Part shown: piece by piece, positions 24,063 to 32,849 of the stretch | Numbering within the stretch: position 1 is the first letter of the stretch | Layout of the letters: every line of letters begins with the position of its first letter | Program-made: the position numbers and the translations under genes | Notes under the pieces: model-generated | Seen by the model: only the letters and a program-made list of their open reading frames with translations | What the model was told of the DNA's origin: nothing | Databases searched by the model: none | Assembly: GCA_963640855.1 (NCBI GenBank) | Contig: CAVIAJ010000009.1 | Coordinates: forward strand, 1-54,249 | Source: Methanarcanum sp963640855 | GTDB lineage: Archaea > Thermoplasmatota > Thermoplasmata > Methanomassiliicoccales > Methanomethylophilaceae | DNA: 54,249 nt | Direction of reading: 5' to 3'

Positions 24063-24280
24063 CCGACCACCGTTATCCTCAGCGTCTCACCCCTCTCGGT
24101 ACGTCTGCTTCTGTTATCCGATACCCAAAACGTACCGTATTCGCAGTCGCCGACCGGATTCTTCCCGCGGCATCCGGGCTCGATTCCCGATTCTCCGCAT
24201 ACAACATCGAATTCCCTGTCCGCGCCTTTACGCAGAACAAGGTCACATTCCTCCCACAGAGGCCCGTAATTCAGAACCAT
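24059..24280 (-). CDS. Small hypothetical protein, first gene of the MazG operon
   Basis: This 73-residue protein starts MVLNYGPLWEECDLVLRKG and has four cysteines (EECD, DVVCGES, EPGCRG, GDCEYG) and a Trp/Arg-rich end. No family is recognised. Its stop overlaps the start of the 307-residue gene (ATGA), which supports it as a real coding sequence. AT-rich sequence with TTATAT-like elements lies upstream (about 24297-24340). Confidence 0.55.
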   Translation of the reverse strand: MVLNYGPLWEECDLVLRKGADREFDVVCGESGIEPGCRGKNPVGDCEYGTFWVSDNRSRRTERGETLRITVVG

Positions 24281-24347
24281 ACATCCTCATTGAGGCTGTT
24301 GATATATAATTGTTTGCCGATTAAGTTATGTTTATAACGTAATAACC

Positions 24348-24367
24348 GCGGCCCCGTCAGGGGCCGC
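24348..24367 (-). terminator. GC-rich hairpin after the membrane-protein pair
   Basis: GCGGCCCC (24348-24355) and GGGGCCGC (24360-24367) form a perfect 8-bp stem around GTCA. It lies 10 bp past the stop of the gene at 24378 (minus strand). Confidence 0.55.
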
Positions 24368-24377
24368 AGTATCGGTT

Positions 24378-24980
24378 TCATTCAAAGAAGATCTTCATGC
24401 GTCCTTCATCCTTCTTCGATTCGATGAAAACTTTGCGGTCGTCATAATAGGAACCGATTTCTTTGGGCATCTTCAGTAAACGGAGAATAACCGCAACAAC
24501 CAACGCTCCTGTGAACATCATTCCTATGTTGAGAACGATGTCCTGTCCGTTGTATGTAATGGCGACAGTCATTAAATCCGAAAGATTTCCGAAATTCATC
24601 ACAATCACATACCTTACGGCACTGTAAACGCAGACGAGAATGCAGAAAATCATACGTCCGATGTTACCGCTCCTGTAAAATCCTTTAAAAAATGCAAGAG
24701 GCACCGTAACAATACCTGTCATCCACGCTCTCCTGAACAGTTCCGCGATTCCTCCCATGTCCGATTTCGCAAGGAAATCTTTGACCGCCGTGACATCGAT
24801 ATCGTATCCGAACAATGCTGCGAACGATCTCAGAGATTCGGGATCTGTAAGAGAATCGGCAATAAGTTTCGGAATGAATACGGCAAGAATAAACGCAATC
24901 AGTGCCGAAATTATTCCTCCGACGATACTTCCGTAGACACAGACCGCTTTGAACTCCTGCATTTTGGATACTTCGTTCAT
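24378..24980 (-). CDS. Membrane protein of unknown function (four spans)
   Basis: The 200-residue protein has four hydrophobic stretches: about 16-38 (IVGGIISALIAFILAVFIPKLI), 90-107, 112-135 and 148-168. A charged cytoplasmic tail (EIGSYYDDRKVFIESKKDEGRMK) ends it. The stretch between spans one and two (about 40-85) is likely outside. Its start overlaps the stop of the upstream 329-residue gene by 4 bases, so the two proteins probably work together at the membrane. No family is recognised. Confidence 0.7.
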   Translation of the reverse strand: MNEVSKMQEFKAVCVYGSIVGGIISALIAFILAVFIPKLIADSLTDPESLRSFAALFGYDIDVTAVKDFLAKSDMGGIAELFRRAWMTGIVTVPLAFFKGFYRSGNIGRMIFCILVCVYSAVRYVIVMNFGNLSDLMTVAITYNGQDIVLNIGMMFTGALVVAVILRLLKMPKEIGSYYDDRKVFIESKKDEGRMKIFFE

Positions 24981-25966
24981 GCCGATACCCCCTCAAGATA
25001 AGCCAGGAATTTTACGATCTCTTCAGCCTGATCTTTTTCAATCGTAACGACGGAACCGCTGTATGTCACAACTATCCTTCCGTCTTCATCGGTCATGTCA
25101 CTGAGGAATTCGGACAGACTTGCGTAATCTCCCAAATCGACGGATACCGTAGCTTTGTCATCTGTGACAGACGCAGTTACGTCATGACCGCAGATATCTC
25201 CGCCGTCGAGAAGTGCAATGGCATCTGCAATAAAAGACGAAGTGTCCTTCAGAGAAATATCGAATGTTTCGCTTCCGCCGTCGATTTTCACCGAAGCATC
25301 CGCAATACCGCCGAGATTTCCGAGGTTGCCGTTTACATTCATCGACATCAAGAACATGTATGTGATTCCGAAATCCATCACTACACTGCACCCCATCGCC
25401 TGTAACACGACGAAGGTAGACATCGGGATTGAGACTGTAAGTTTCATCTTACCGCCGTTTATCTCCACTTTGGAGTCGGTCATCGATCTGTAGTCTCCCT
25501 TCTCGAAGTACAGTTTCAGATCCGGTTTGGTGTATTTTGCGGCCAGTTCGGATGTCTTCACGGATAATGTCATGATTTTATCGTCGTCCGTGGATTCGTC
25601 CACGAGAATTACTTTCACGATTTTTCCGTTCTCGTCGCTTACACTGTAGGTTGCCGCACCCGATGTTATGATACGATCCGCGATATCGTACGCATCGTCG
25701 GAAGTCTCCATCTTTTCCTGGATCAGACCGTATGTTACAACTCTTCCTCCTCTGTCGAATGCGTTGGAAATGTTTGCCGATACGGCGGATTCCGACGTAT
25801 CCGGATTGACCGTAAATACGGCATCCTCGCCGATGCTGATATCCGCCGCGAGATGCAGTCCGCCGTCGGTTTTGATGAATACGGATAACAGAGGAGCCAT
25901 CATAGCCAACACCATTACCAGTACAACGGCACCGACAATCAGTCTCGCCTTCGTCCTGTTCTTCAT
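24977..25966 (-). CDS. Membrane-anchored extracellular protein, unknown function
   Basis: The 329-residue protein starts MKNRTKARLIVGAVVLVMV, one N-terminal membrane span (about 9-31), and then a long soluble region of alternating strands and acidic loops, likely outside the cell. The N-terminal part (SIGEDAVFTVNPDTSESAVSANISNAFDRGGRVVTYG) and the repeated pattern of TVSVDLGDYASLSEFLSDMTDED-type sentences suggest a beta-rich domain. A second moderately hydrophobic segment is near 190-215. It is translationally coupled to the four-span protein that follows. I could not assign a family. Confidence 0.7.
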   Translation of the reverse strand: MKNRTKARLIVGAVVLVMVLAMMAPLLSVFIKTDGGLHLAADISIGEDAVFTVNPDTSESAVSANISNAFDRGGRVVTYGLIQEKMETSDDAYDIADRIITSGAATYSVSDENGKIVKVILVDESTDDDKIMTLSVKTSELAAKYTKPDLKLYFEKGDYRSMTDSKVEINGGKMKLTVSIPMSTFVVLQAMGCSVVMDFGITYMFLMSMNVNGNLGNLGGIADASVKIDGGSETFDISLKDTSSFIADAIALLDGGDICGHDVTASVTDDKATVSVDLGDYASLSEFLSDMTDEDGRIVVTYSGSVVTIEKDQAEEIVKFLAYLEGVSA

Positions 25967-26062
25967 AAGTTATCTTATGACGTGAACGTGATATAATGGT
26001 TGACCGTGCAACCCGAAACGGTAACTATTAATCGATACCAGGTTATTTCAGTTGCCAATACG

Positions 26063-26913
26063 ATGAAACTGACGGTGTTCTACTGTCCGGAGTCCTGCAA
26101 CGGAAAATACCGTGACAATATGAAAGAAATAATCGGACATCTTGAGAAAAACGGCCCGGATTTTACGTACCGCGAACTCAACGGAGAAACGTCCGGGGAG
26201 ATTGTGGAACTGTGTGTTCCTTCCGACATCATAGTAATCGGAGGCGGAGACGGTACCGTAAACCGTGTTATCAATGCAACATACACTATGAATAAGCCGT
26301 ATGTCCTCTTACCGTTCGGTTCCGGAAATGATTTTGCAAGATCTTTCAAATGTCCAGGAGACGGAGAGGAATTGTCAAAAACGTTGGATAAAATGCACGG
26401 ACAGACCGTAGATCTCTGGGAACTTAATGGGAATACAGTATTTGTTCAGAGTATTTTCATCGGACTTTCCATCAAAACGATAGAAATCAAAAACGAACTC
26501 GGGTGCAACGGATATGTAAAACCCATCATCAAAGCACTTTCTTCGTACGAACCCGAAAATGTAACCGTTTCCTCGGATGATAAACAGCCGAGGGCCGTTA
26601 TCTTATGGTTGCAGTTCGGAATGTAAAAACCACCTGTAACGGACTCGGAATGACTGCGTATTCCAAAGTCAACGACGGAAAAATGGAGATTATTGTCTGC
26701 CCCTATGCGGGAAAATACCGTCTGATTATGAATCTCATTTCCACGAAGACAACATGGGCCTGCAATCAGCCCAATGTTACCGTTCTTACGCTGAATCATG
26801 CTCACATCGAAGGCGACGGAGATATGACATATACGGTGGACGGAGAGATCAGAAAGTCCGGTTGTCTGGACATCAGGTTGTCGGACAGAAAGATTACGGT
26901 GCTGAGTCTCTGA
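26063..26913 (+). pseudogene. Diacylglycerol kinase-like lipid kinase, frameshifted
   Basis: The first frame (from ATG 26063, MKLTVFYCPESCNGKY) contains the catalytic block VIGGGDGTVNRVINA and LLPFGSGNDFARSF of the diacylglycerol/sphingosine kinase family. At a GGG run (26592-26594) the frame changes. Restoring one G joins DDKQPR to GRYLMVAVRNVKTTCNGLGMTAYSKVNDGKMEII, the second half of the fold, ending at 26913. As read, the first product stops at 26626 after 187 residues. The restored protein would be about 283 residues, normal for the family. Archaeal members may act on lipids such as archaeol precursors; substrate is not known. Confidence 0.85.
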
Positions 26914-26933
26914 TTCTGAAAGGATGATTGAAT

Positions 26934-27263
26934 ATGCTGATTGATTTCAACAAATACGAAGAAATAACCGTGCCGGGAATGAACAAGGGAACCGGCACGA
27001 TGAGTGCGAAAATGTATATCGGTGAACAGGGGAAGATAATTCCGTGTTATATTCATCCCGGCGGTTCTATCGGCCCCCATAAACATGAAACCGGTGACGA
27101 TATCAACTACGTGTTTTCTGGTAACGGGAAAGCAGTCTGTGACGGAAAGGAAGAAATCCTGTATGCAGGAACCTGCCACATCTGTAAGAAAGGCTCAGTA
27201 CACAGTATCGAAAATACCGGAAACGAAGATTTGGTTCTGCTTACTGTTGTTGTGGAACGGTAA
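26934..27263 (+). CDS. Single-domain cupin protein
   Basis: The 109-residue protein shows the first cupin motif in GGSIGPHKHETGDDINYVFSGNG and the second in CHICKKGSVHSIENTGNEDL, with His ligands for one metal. Cupins of this size are isomerases, dioxygenases or sensor-like proteins; the substrate cannot be read from the sequence. AGGATGA ends 7 bases before the ATG, supporting the start. It follows the lipid-kinase-like gene by 20 bp and may be in its transcript. Confidence 0.88.
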   Translation: MLIDFNKYEEITVPGMNKGTGTMSAKMYIGEQGKIIPCYIHPGGSIGPHKHETGDDINYVFSGNGKAVCDGKEEILYAGTCHICKKGSVHSIENTGNEDLVLLTVVVER

Positions 27264-27378
27264 TCTGAGCCCGAAAGTTTTGTTCATTTTTTCCAGAAAC
27301 TTTCATCTGTATTTCCGTGCAGATTCATACAGCCGAACCAAGAACAGTTTTTAGTATGAATAATCGGTACGGCATAAC

Positions 27379-27732
27379 ATGAGTACTACTACCGGCGAAT
27401 GGAATAAGCTCGGTTTCGCTGTCGCCATCCTGATTGTCGGCTTCGCCCTTCTGACATTTCTTCTCGGGGTAAGCGCGACATTCATTATAGGCGGTGCACT
27501 GACTGCATTCGGAGTGTATATGCTCCTGTCGTCGATTATGAAAGATCACAGAGTAGACCAAATGGGAACATCCGAATCGGGTTCCGCACTTTGGCTCGGA
27601 TCCATCGTGACGGCTGCAGGTCTTGCGGTTGTATCCTACGGAATCAAAAAAGATTGGATGGTTCCCGTTGCCGTATTCCTCATTGCGATGGCGGTCTACA
27701 TCATTTACACCGTGGCAGCCAAAAGGATGTAA
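27379..27732 (+). CDS. Small membrane protein (four spans), unknown function
   Basis: The 117-residue protein has four hydrophobic segments, about 12-31, 33-53, 70-87 and 92-111, with short polar loops (SSIMKDHRVDQMGTSESGS between spans two and three). No motif identifies the family. The ATG follows an AT-rich region with TAATCGG and ends 47 bp before mntP on the same strand. Confidence 0.7.
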   Translation: MSTTTGEWNKLGFAVAILIVGFALLTFLLGVSATFIIGGALTAFGVYMLLSSIMKDHRVDQMGTSESGSALWLGSIVTAAGLAVVSYGIKKDWMVPVAVFLIAMAVYIIYTVAAKRM

Positions 27733-27779
27733 ACAACCCTGTGTGAACCCTTAATAATGAAACGGTACATCCGGACTGT

Positions 27780-28337
27780 ATGGATGCAGTTTCCCTGGTT
27801 CTCATAGCCGTAGGGCTTGCGATGGATGCTTTCGCAGTGTCCATCTGCAAAGGATTGGCGATGAGAAAACCTTCGCTCAGATCGATGCTGATAATCGGTC
27901 TGTGGTTCGGAGGATTCCAGGCCCTGATGCCCGCAATAGGTTACTTTTTGGGTTCGACGTTTCATTCCTATATCGAAAATATCGATCATTGGATCGCTTT
28001 CGGTCTTCTCCTGATAATCGGAGTGAACATGATCAGAGAATCCTTCGGTGATGAAGAAGAAACCGATGACAGCATAGGGTTCAAAGTAATGTTATTACTT
28101 GCAATAGCGACGAGTATCGATGCTCTTGCAGTGGGAATTTCTCTTGCGATGACAGGTTCGGATATTATGATATCTACGTCTGTAATAGGAATCATAACAT
28201 TCCTCATTGCGGCGGTCGGAGTGAAAATCGGAAGTATCTTCGGAGATAAGTACAGCAGCAAAGCCGAATTTGCCGGAGGCTGTATTCTGATACTCATAGG
28301 GCTGAAGATTTTACTCGAACACCTGAGTATTCTGTGA
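27780..28337 (+). CDS. mntP: Manganese efflux pump MntP
   Basis: The 185-residue protein matches MntP throughout: two related halves of three membrane spans, each with a conserved aspartate, in VGLAMDAFAVSICKGLAM and IATSIDALAVGISLAM. It exports Mn2+ across the cell membrane and protects from manganese excess. The family's known bacterial riboswitch is not visible in the short leader; no regulator site was found. Confidence 0.95.
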   Translation: MDAVSLVLIAVGLAMDAFAVSICKGLAMRKPSLRSMLIIGLWFGGFQALMPAIGYFLGSTFHSYIENIDHWIAFGLLLIIGVNMIRESFGDEEETDDSIGFKVMLLLAIATSIDALAVGISLAMTGSDIMISTSVIGIITFLIAAVGVKIGSIFGDKYSSKAEFAGGCILILIGLKILLEHLSIL

Positions 28338-28378
28338 AATCCCGTATATAGGGGTACTGTGTTCCGAGCCTCGATATC

Positions 28379-28522
28379 ATGCCGATGAGCAAGAAACAAC
28401 TCGAGAAGAACAAGCAGAAACAGAAGGCGGAAGCCGCAGAGCTTGAGAAAGCAGCCGCAAGCGGTGACGGCGAAGCCAAGAGGAAGCTTGAGAAACTCCA
28501 GAAAAAAATGGCAAAGAAATAA
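28379..28522 (+). CDS. Small lysine/alanine-rich protein
   Basis: The 47-residue frame reads MPMSKKQLEKNKQKQKAEA, then AELEKAAASGDGEAKRKLEKLQKKMAKK. It is one long, highly charged helix with heptad-like spacing and a Gly break in the middle. It sits 41 bp after mntP and is followed closely by a strong hairpin. Small basic helical proteins of this kind occur in related genomes, but the function is unknown. Confidence 0.6.
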   Translation: MPMSKKQLEKNKQKQKAEAAELEKAAASGDGEAKRKLEKLQKKMAKK

Positions 28523-28531
28523 ACACGTATT

Positions 28532-28558
28532 CCGCAGAGGGTTTTACTCCCTCTGCGG
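28532..28558. terminator. Bidirectional hairpin between convergent genes
   Basis: CCGCAGAGGG (28532-28541) and CCCTCTGCGG (28549-28558) form a perfect 10-bp stem around TTTTACT. It lies between the plus-strand small basic protein and the minus-strand phosphoglycerate mutase, with T-rich sequence on the right. Confidence 0.7.
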
Positions 28559-28568
28559 TGTAATATTT

Positions 28569-29312
28569 TCACTTCTTTTTACCCTGATTCGCTACAGAAG
28601 TCATCTTGGAAGCAATTGCATCCTGATCTCCGAGGAATTTCTTTGAGATAAGAGTCATATTATCGTCGAACTCATAAACAAGAGGAACTCCCGTGGGGAT
28701 GTTTACGCCTACAATCTCTTCGTCGGAGATGTTTTCGATGTACTTCACAAGCGCACGTAACGAATTTCCATGGGCTGCGATGAGAATTCTCTTTCCTTCT
28801 TTCATCTTGGGAACAATTTCGGAAAGGTAGAAAGGAACGACACGTTCCACGGTATCGGCAAGACACTCCGTAAGAGGAAGATTCTCTTTCGGAACATCTC
28901 TGAACATAGGGTTGAATGCGGGGTTACGCTCATCATTCTCTTCCAGTGCGGGAGGTCTCACGTCATAGGATCTTCTCCACAGTTTGACCTGATCCTCTCC
29001 GTATTTCTCCGCCGTTTCCGATTTGTTCAGCCCCTGTAAAGCACCGTAGTGTCTCTCGTTGAGATTCCATGTTTTGTAAACAGGCAGCCATTCCCTGTCC
29101 ATGTTCTCCAAAACGAGATTGAGGGTGTGAATCGCTCTTTTGAGATATGATGTATAACAGATATCGAAATCGAAACCCTCAGCCTTCAGAATCTTTCCGC
29201 CTTCGGCGGCTTCCTTTCTTCCGGTCTCGGACAGATCGACGTCAGTCCAACCCGTGAAAAGATTCTCTTTGTTCCAAACGCTCTCTCCGTGCCTTATGAG
29301 TACCAACTTCAT
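28569..29312 (-). CDS. gpmA: 2,3-bisphosphoglycerate-dependent phosphoglycerate mutase
   Basis: The 247-residue protein has the GpmA sequence: LIRHGESVWNKENLFTGWTDVDLSETG with the phosphorylated His, YKTWNLNERHYGALQGLNK, and LIAAHGNSLRALVKYIENIS with the second catalytic His. It interconverts 3- and 2-phosphoglycerate. The dPGM type is less common in archaea than the cofactor-independent type, so this copy may have been acquired. ATG 29312 fits homolog starts; an extra four residues would come from a start at 29324. Confidence 0.95.
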   Translation of the reverse strand: MKLVLIRHGESVWNKENLFTGWTDVDLSETGRKEAAEGGKILKAEGFDFDICYTSYLKRAIHTLNLVLENMDREWLPVYKTWNLNERHYGALQGLNKSETAEKYGEDQVKLWRRSYDVRPPALEENDERNPAFNPMFRDVPKENLPLTECLADTVERVVPFYLSEIVPKMKEGKRILIAAHGNSLRALVKYIENISDEEIVGVNIPTGVPLVYEFDDNMTLISKKFLGDQDAIASKMTSVANQGKKK

Positions 29313-29356
29313 TTGTACCGACACTTGTATACTGCATACCGATAAAAACGATTGCG

Positions 29357-30709
29357 TCAGGCCGTGATGAGCATACGCTTCCGCCTGTATTTACGGAACT
29401 CATGAACCGCCATATACATCATCATAAGTCCTCCGATAACTTCGGTTGCAAACAGCTGCCAGTAGATATCGTCTATGGAATGGGCGAATAACATCACGAT
29501 TATCAGGAATGCATTTCTGACGAATGCCATAACCATCGACATCTGCGCCATACGCAATGACTGCAGAATCGAGGAACCTATGTCAACCATCCCCATGAAC
29601 GGGAAGAATAATGCATAGATTCTCAGTCCGTGGGCAAATTCGACCCTGTACTGTATCATAGATTCCGAAAATGAAAACGGAATTACGAGATAATCCGCAA
29701 AAATGAAAACAATGACTGCGAAGACAGTCATGATTGTCATCGTAATTCTGAACGAATATCTGTATCCTGTTTCCGCTTTGACGCTGTCGTTACGTCCGAG
29801 TGCGGCGGAACAGACGGGAATCAAGGCGGAACCCGCCGCCTGAGATATGACCATCGCAACGGCGACGTATCTCCAGGGTATGTTGTAAAATGCGATACCG
29901 ATCATTCCCGCAACGGGAACGATGAGGAAACGCTGTATGAGAGACATTACGCTGATTAATGTCGATTCGGTAACACGCGGAATTCCCACGAACAGAACAT
30001 CTTTCATCTGATCGGGCTTGATACGGAATCCTTTGAATGAGATGTTGATGAACATTGATTTTCTGAAATACCAATACGCTCCGATTAAGGTGGATACCGC
30101 AGCGGATATTGCAGTCGCCAGACCTGCACCCAACAATCCCATATCGAATGTGTATATGAGTATCGGATCGAGAACGATGTTGATTGCCGCGGCGGAAAGA
30201 AGAACGGCCATGGATTTTTTGGCTGCGCCTTCCGCTCTTATGACTCCCGCAAGCGCACCGTTGAGAATTACGATTACGCTTGACCAAATCGACGGTAAAA
30301 TGTAGTCTTTGCAATGCTGCCCGATATCGCCGAGACCCAACCATGAGATCATCGGATCCAATATCAGAAGAAGAATCGGCGTGATTATGGCACCTGCAAT
30401 CACGGACAGAACAATTGTCTGTGCCGCAATACTGTCTGCGGATGCTTTGTCTTCTCTTCCCAGATATCTCGCAATGGAAGTCGATGCTCCCACACCGATA
30501 CCCGTACCCAATCCCGACAATATCCAATATACGGGGAAGATGGAAGATACTGCGGAACTTGCATCGGAACCCAGTCCGCTGCACCATGAAGTATCCGCAA
30601 AGATATTGACCTGAACGACGAGATAGGATATCACCAAGGGTATCATCATAGACTTGATGGCCCGTTTAGGGTCCCCCAGCATGACCTCCAGGTCCTTGGT
30701 GGCATCCAA
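29357..30709 (-). CDS. MATE-family multidrug/organic cation exporter
   Basis: The 450-residue protein has twelve membrane spans in two related halves, starting after a short polar N-terminus (GDPKRAIKSMMIPLVISYLVVQVNIFADTSWCSGLGSDA). The segments VGVGASTSIARYLGRED and ALIPVCSAALGRNDS are the loop motifs of the MATE fold at the same place in each half. It would export drugs or metabolites using a cation gradient. The stop of the gene is close to a start-less region before gpmA; it is 11 bp downstream of the DEAD-box helicase gene. Confidence 0.9.
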   Translation of the reverse strand: MDATKDLEVMLGDPKRAIKSMMIPLVISYLVVQVNIFADTSWCSGLGSDASSAVSSIFPVYWILSGLGTGIGVGASTSIARYLGREDKASADSIAAQTIVLSVIAGAIITPILLLILDPMISWLGLGDIGQHCKDYILPSIWSSVIVILNGALAGVIRAEGAAKKSMAVLLSAAAINIVLDPILIYTFDMGLLGAGLATAISAAVSTLIGAYWYFRKSMFINISFKGFRIKPDQMKDVLFVGIPRVTESTLISVMSLIQRFLIVPVAGMIGIAFYNIPWRYVAVAMVISQAAGSALIPVCSAALGRNDSVKAETGYRYSFRITMTIMTVFAVIVFIFADYLVIPFSFSESMIQYRVEFAHGLRIYALFFPFMGMVDIGSSILQSLRMAQMSMVMAFVRNAFLIIVMLFAHSIDDIYWQLFATEVIGGLMMMYMAVHEFRKYRRKRMLITA

Positions 30710-30720
30710 ATTATCACTCT

Positions 30721-32808
30721 TCAGTATCTTCTGCTGTCTCTCGGTTTTGCGAACCTGTCACGCGACTGACGGCTGTTCCTGTTATATGGACGACCGTCGT
30801 CATTGAAATGGTTATCACGTTTGTTTCCGTAGGAATTTCCGCGTCTGTCTGAGTCTCTGTGTCCGTTACCGTCTCTGCGGCCGTAGGATTTGTTTCCGCC
30901 GTAGGAATTACGGTCTCTGTTACCGTATGAATCACGGTTTCCTCTGTCGGAGTCTCTGTGACTGTAACCTCCGCGTGAATTTCCGTCTCTGTGAGAATCA
31001 TGCCTGTCGGAGTCCCTCGGCCTGTAACCGTTACCGGAATCTCTGTCTCCGTAGGAATTGCGTCTGTCGGAGTCCCTCGGTTTGTAACCCCTGCGCGAAT
31101 CTCCGTCTCTGTGAGAATCGCGCCTGTCGGAGTCTCTGCGGCCGCAGGGTTTGTTTCCGCCGTAGGAATTACGGCCTCTCCTGTCGCCGGAATCGGATCT
31201 TCTTTCCCTGTACCCGTCACGGTCTCCGCGCTCACGCCTGTCACCGTCTCTGCGGGAACTTCTTTCGGACTTCTCTCTGTTTTCCCTCTGGTGCTTCTCT
31301 TCCTTACGGGGTTTTGCATCATCTGGTTCGTCTTCAAGAGTATGTTTCAGTTCCAATCCTTCAATCTCCGAAATCTTCCACAGTTTGATCGATTTTCCGT
31401 TGACGTCGCACTTGGAAAGTCCGTCTTCGGTCTTGGAAAGATATCTCTTCTCGATCTGCAGCGCGGTGGTTTTTTCACTGATGTAAATGTCGCCGATCGA
31501 TTTCTTGGGAACGGTTGTGTGTTCCTTAATCATACGGGCAATGTCGGATTTGCCCAATCCGTCTTCTCTGCCTACATTGATTTCCGCTACAACGAAGACT
31601 TTCTCCTTAACGGGAACGTCATTCTTCCTGGAATTCTTCTTCGCCATAACGGGGCGCTGAAGTTCTCTGATTCCCGAGAATGTTTTTTCAATCTCTTCCT
31701 TCGAAGGTGCGGGAATTTCTTCCATGGGGATAAGCGTAAGATTCTCGATTTCTTTCTTAACCTTCTTATCCTCTCTCATCACAAACGAAAGAGCCAAACC
31801 GCGTTTTCCGGCTCTTCCGGTTCTTCCGATGCGGTGGACGTAAGTCTCCGCCTCCGGAGGCATATCGAAGTTAATCACACGTTCTACATCCTCGATATCC
31901 AATCCTCTTGCGGCGATATCCGATGCAACAAGAACCTCGATTGTACCGTCTTTGAACTTGCGGAGAGTTTCCTCTCTCCTGTTCTGAGAGTATTCTCCGT
32001 GGATTCCGGCGAGTTTGAAGGACATTTTGAGTTTTCTTACCACTTTGTCCACTCTGTATTTGGTGAAACAGAATACGATTGTCCTCATCGGATCATGTGC
32101 AAGAACATAACGGAGCATGTCGATCTTGTCGTCTTTCTCTACCGCGATGTATTTCTGATCGATAAGATCCAAAACCATTTCATCCTTGGAAACACAGATT
32201 TCTTTGGGGTTGTCGAGACAGTTCAAAGCCAATTTTCTGATATCTTTGGACATTGTTGCGGAAAATAACATAGTCTGCCTTTCTTCGGGAACTCTTGCGA
32301 GAATGAATTCAAGATCTCTCCTGAAACCCATATCCAACATCCTGTCCGATTCGTCAAGAACGACAACGGAAACGTCATCGAGAAGACGTTCGTCGCTCTT
32401 CAGATGATCGCAGAGTCTTCCGGGAGTTGCTACAATAATGTCTGCGCCTTTATCCATGGCCTGTGTCTGTTTCAGCATGCTGACGCCGCCGTAGACGGGG
32501 ACAGTCTTATGTCCTGTGTATTTCGATAATTTCTCCAATTCCTCGGACACCTGCAGTGCCAATTCCCTTGTGGGTGTGAGTACCAATGCCTTGGGCCATG
32601 CGCCTGCGGCTTTTGTTCTCTCGAGAATGATGGAACCGTACGTACCGGTCTTTCCGGTACCGGTCTGTGCCTGTGCGAGAAGATCCCTTCCTTCGATACC
32701 CACAGGTACCGATTCCGTCTGTATGGGTGTGGGCTCGGTCCAGCCCATGTCGTCCATCGCTGTGACAATACCGTCTGACAGACCTAATGCTGAGAATTCT
32801 GATTTCAT
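30721..32808 (-). CDS. DEAD-box RNA helicase with DbpA-like domain and Arg/Asp/Ser/Gly-rich tail
   Basis: The 695-residue protein carries the helicase core in residues 1-370: Q motif around PTPIQTESVP, AQTGTGKT (47-54), PTRELA, GG, TPGR, the Walker B as DESD (152-155), SAT (183-185), and HRIGRTGRAGK. Residues about 405-490 resemble the DbpA/CsdA RNA-binding domain (FVVAEINVGREDGLGKSDIARMI, IGDIYISEKTTALQIE). From about 505 to the end the chain is built of RDSDRRDS, HRDGDS, NSYGG-type repeats, an unstructured RNA-binding tail. It likely remodels ribosomal or structured RNA, perhaps at low temperature as for CsdA. Confidence 0.93.
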   Translation of the reverse strand: MKSEFSALGLSDGIVTAMDDMGWTEPTPIQTESVPVGIEGRDLLAQAQTGTGKTGTYGSIILERTKAAGAWPKALVLTPTRELALQVSEELEKLSKYTGHKTVPVYGGVSMLKQTQAMDKGADIIVATPGRLCDHLKSDERLLDDVSVVVLDESDRMLDMGFRRDLEFILARVPEERQTMLFSATMSKDIRKLALNCLDNPKEICVSKDEMVLDLIDQKYIAVEKDDKIDMLRYVLAHDPMRTIVFCFTKYRVDKVVRKLKMSFKLAGIHGEYSQNRREETLRKFKDGTIEVLVASDIAARGLDIEDVERVINFDMPPEAETYVHRIGRTGRAGKRGLALSFVMREDKKVKKEIENLTLIPMEEIPAPSKEEIEKTFSGIRELQRPVMAKKNSRKNDVPVKEKVFVVAEINVGREDGLGKSDIARMIKEHTTVPKKSIGDIYISEKTTALQIEKRYLSKTEDGLSKCDVNGKSIKLWKISEIEGLELKHTLEDEPDDAKPRKEEKHQRENREKSERSSRRDGDRRERGDRDGYRERRSDSGDRRGRNSYGGNKPCGRRDSDRRDSHRDGDSRRGYKPRDSDRRNSYGDRDSGNGYRPRDSDRHDSHRDGNSRGGYSHRDSDRGNRDSYGNRDRNSYGGNKSYGRRDGNGHRDSDRRGNSYGNKRDNHFNDDGRPYNRNSRQSRDRFAKPRDSRRY
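30740..31296 (-). repeat. Low-complexity repeat coding for the helicase tail
   Basis: About 550 bp of imperfect repeats with units such as CGAGAGACTCCGACAGA-like blocks (read on the coding strand) encode RDSDRRDSHRDGDS and NSYGG. The repeats explain the long open frames in other phases here. Length may vary between strains. Confidence 0.75.
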
Positions 32809-32849
32809 AAGAATAACAGGTCTCTGATTTTACACCTGTATTTAAACTA

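Noticed and set aside
30714..31337. A 207-codon Thr/Glu/Pro-rich open frame inside the DEAD-box helicase tail
   Set aside because: It follows the same DNA repeats in another phase; its composition (TETVTGT-type runs) is what repeat shifting gives, and the helicase frame alone has a recognisable protein.
30991..32268. A 425-codon frame antisense to the helicase
   Set aside because: No family motif, no start context, and it lies entirely over a well-supported gene. Long antisense frames are common here because of codon bias.
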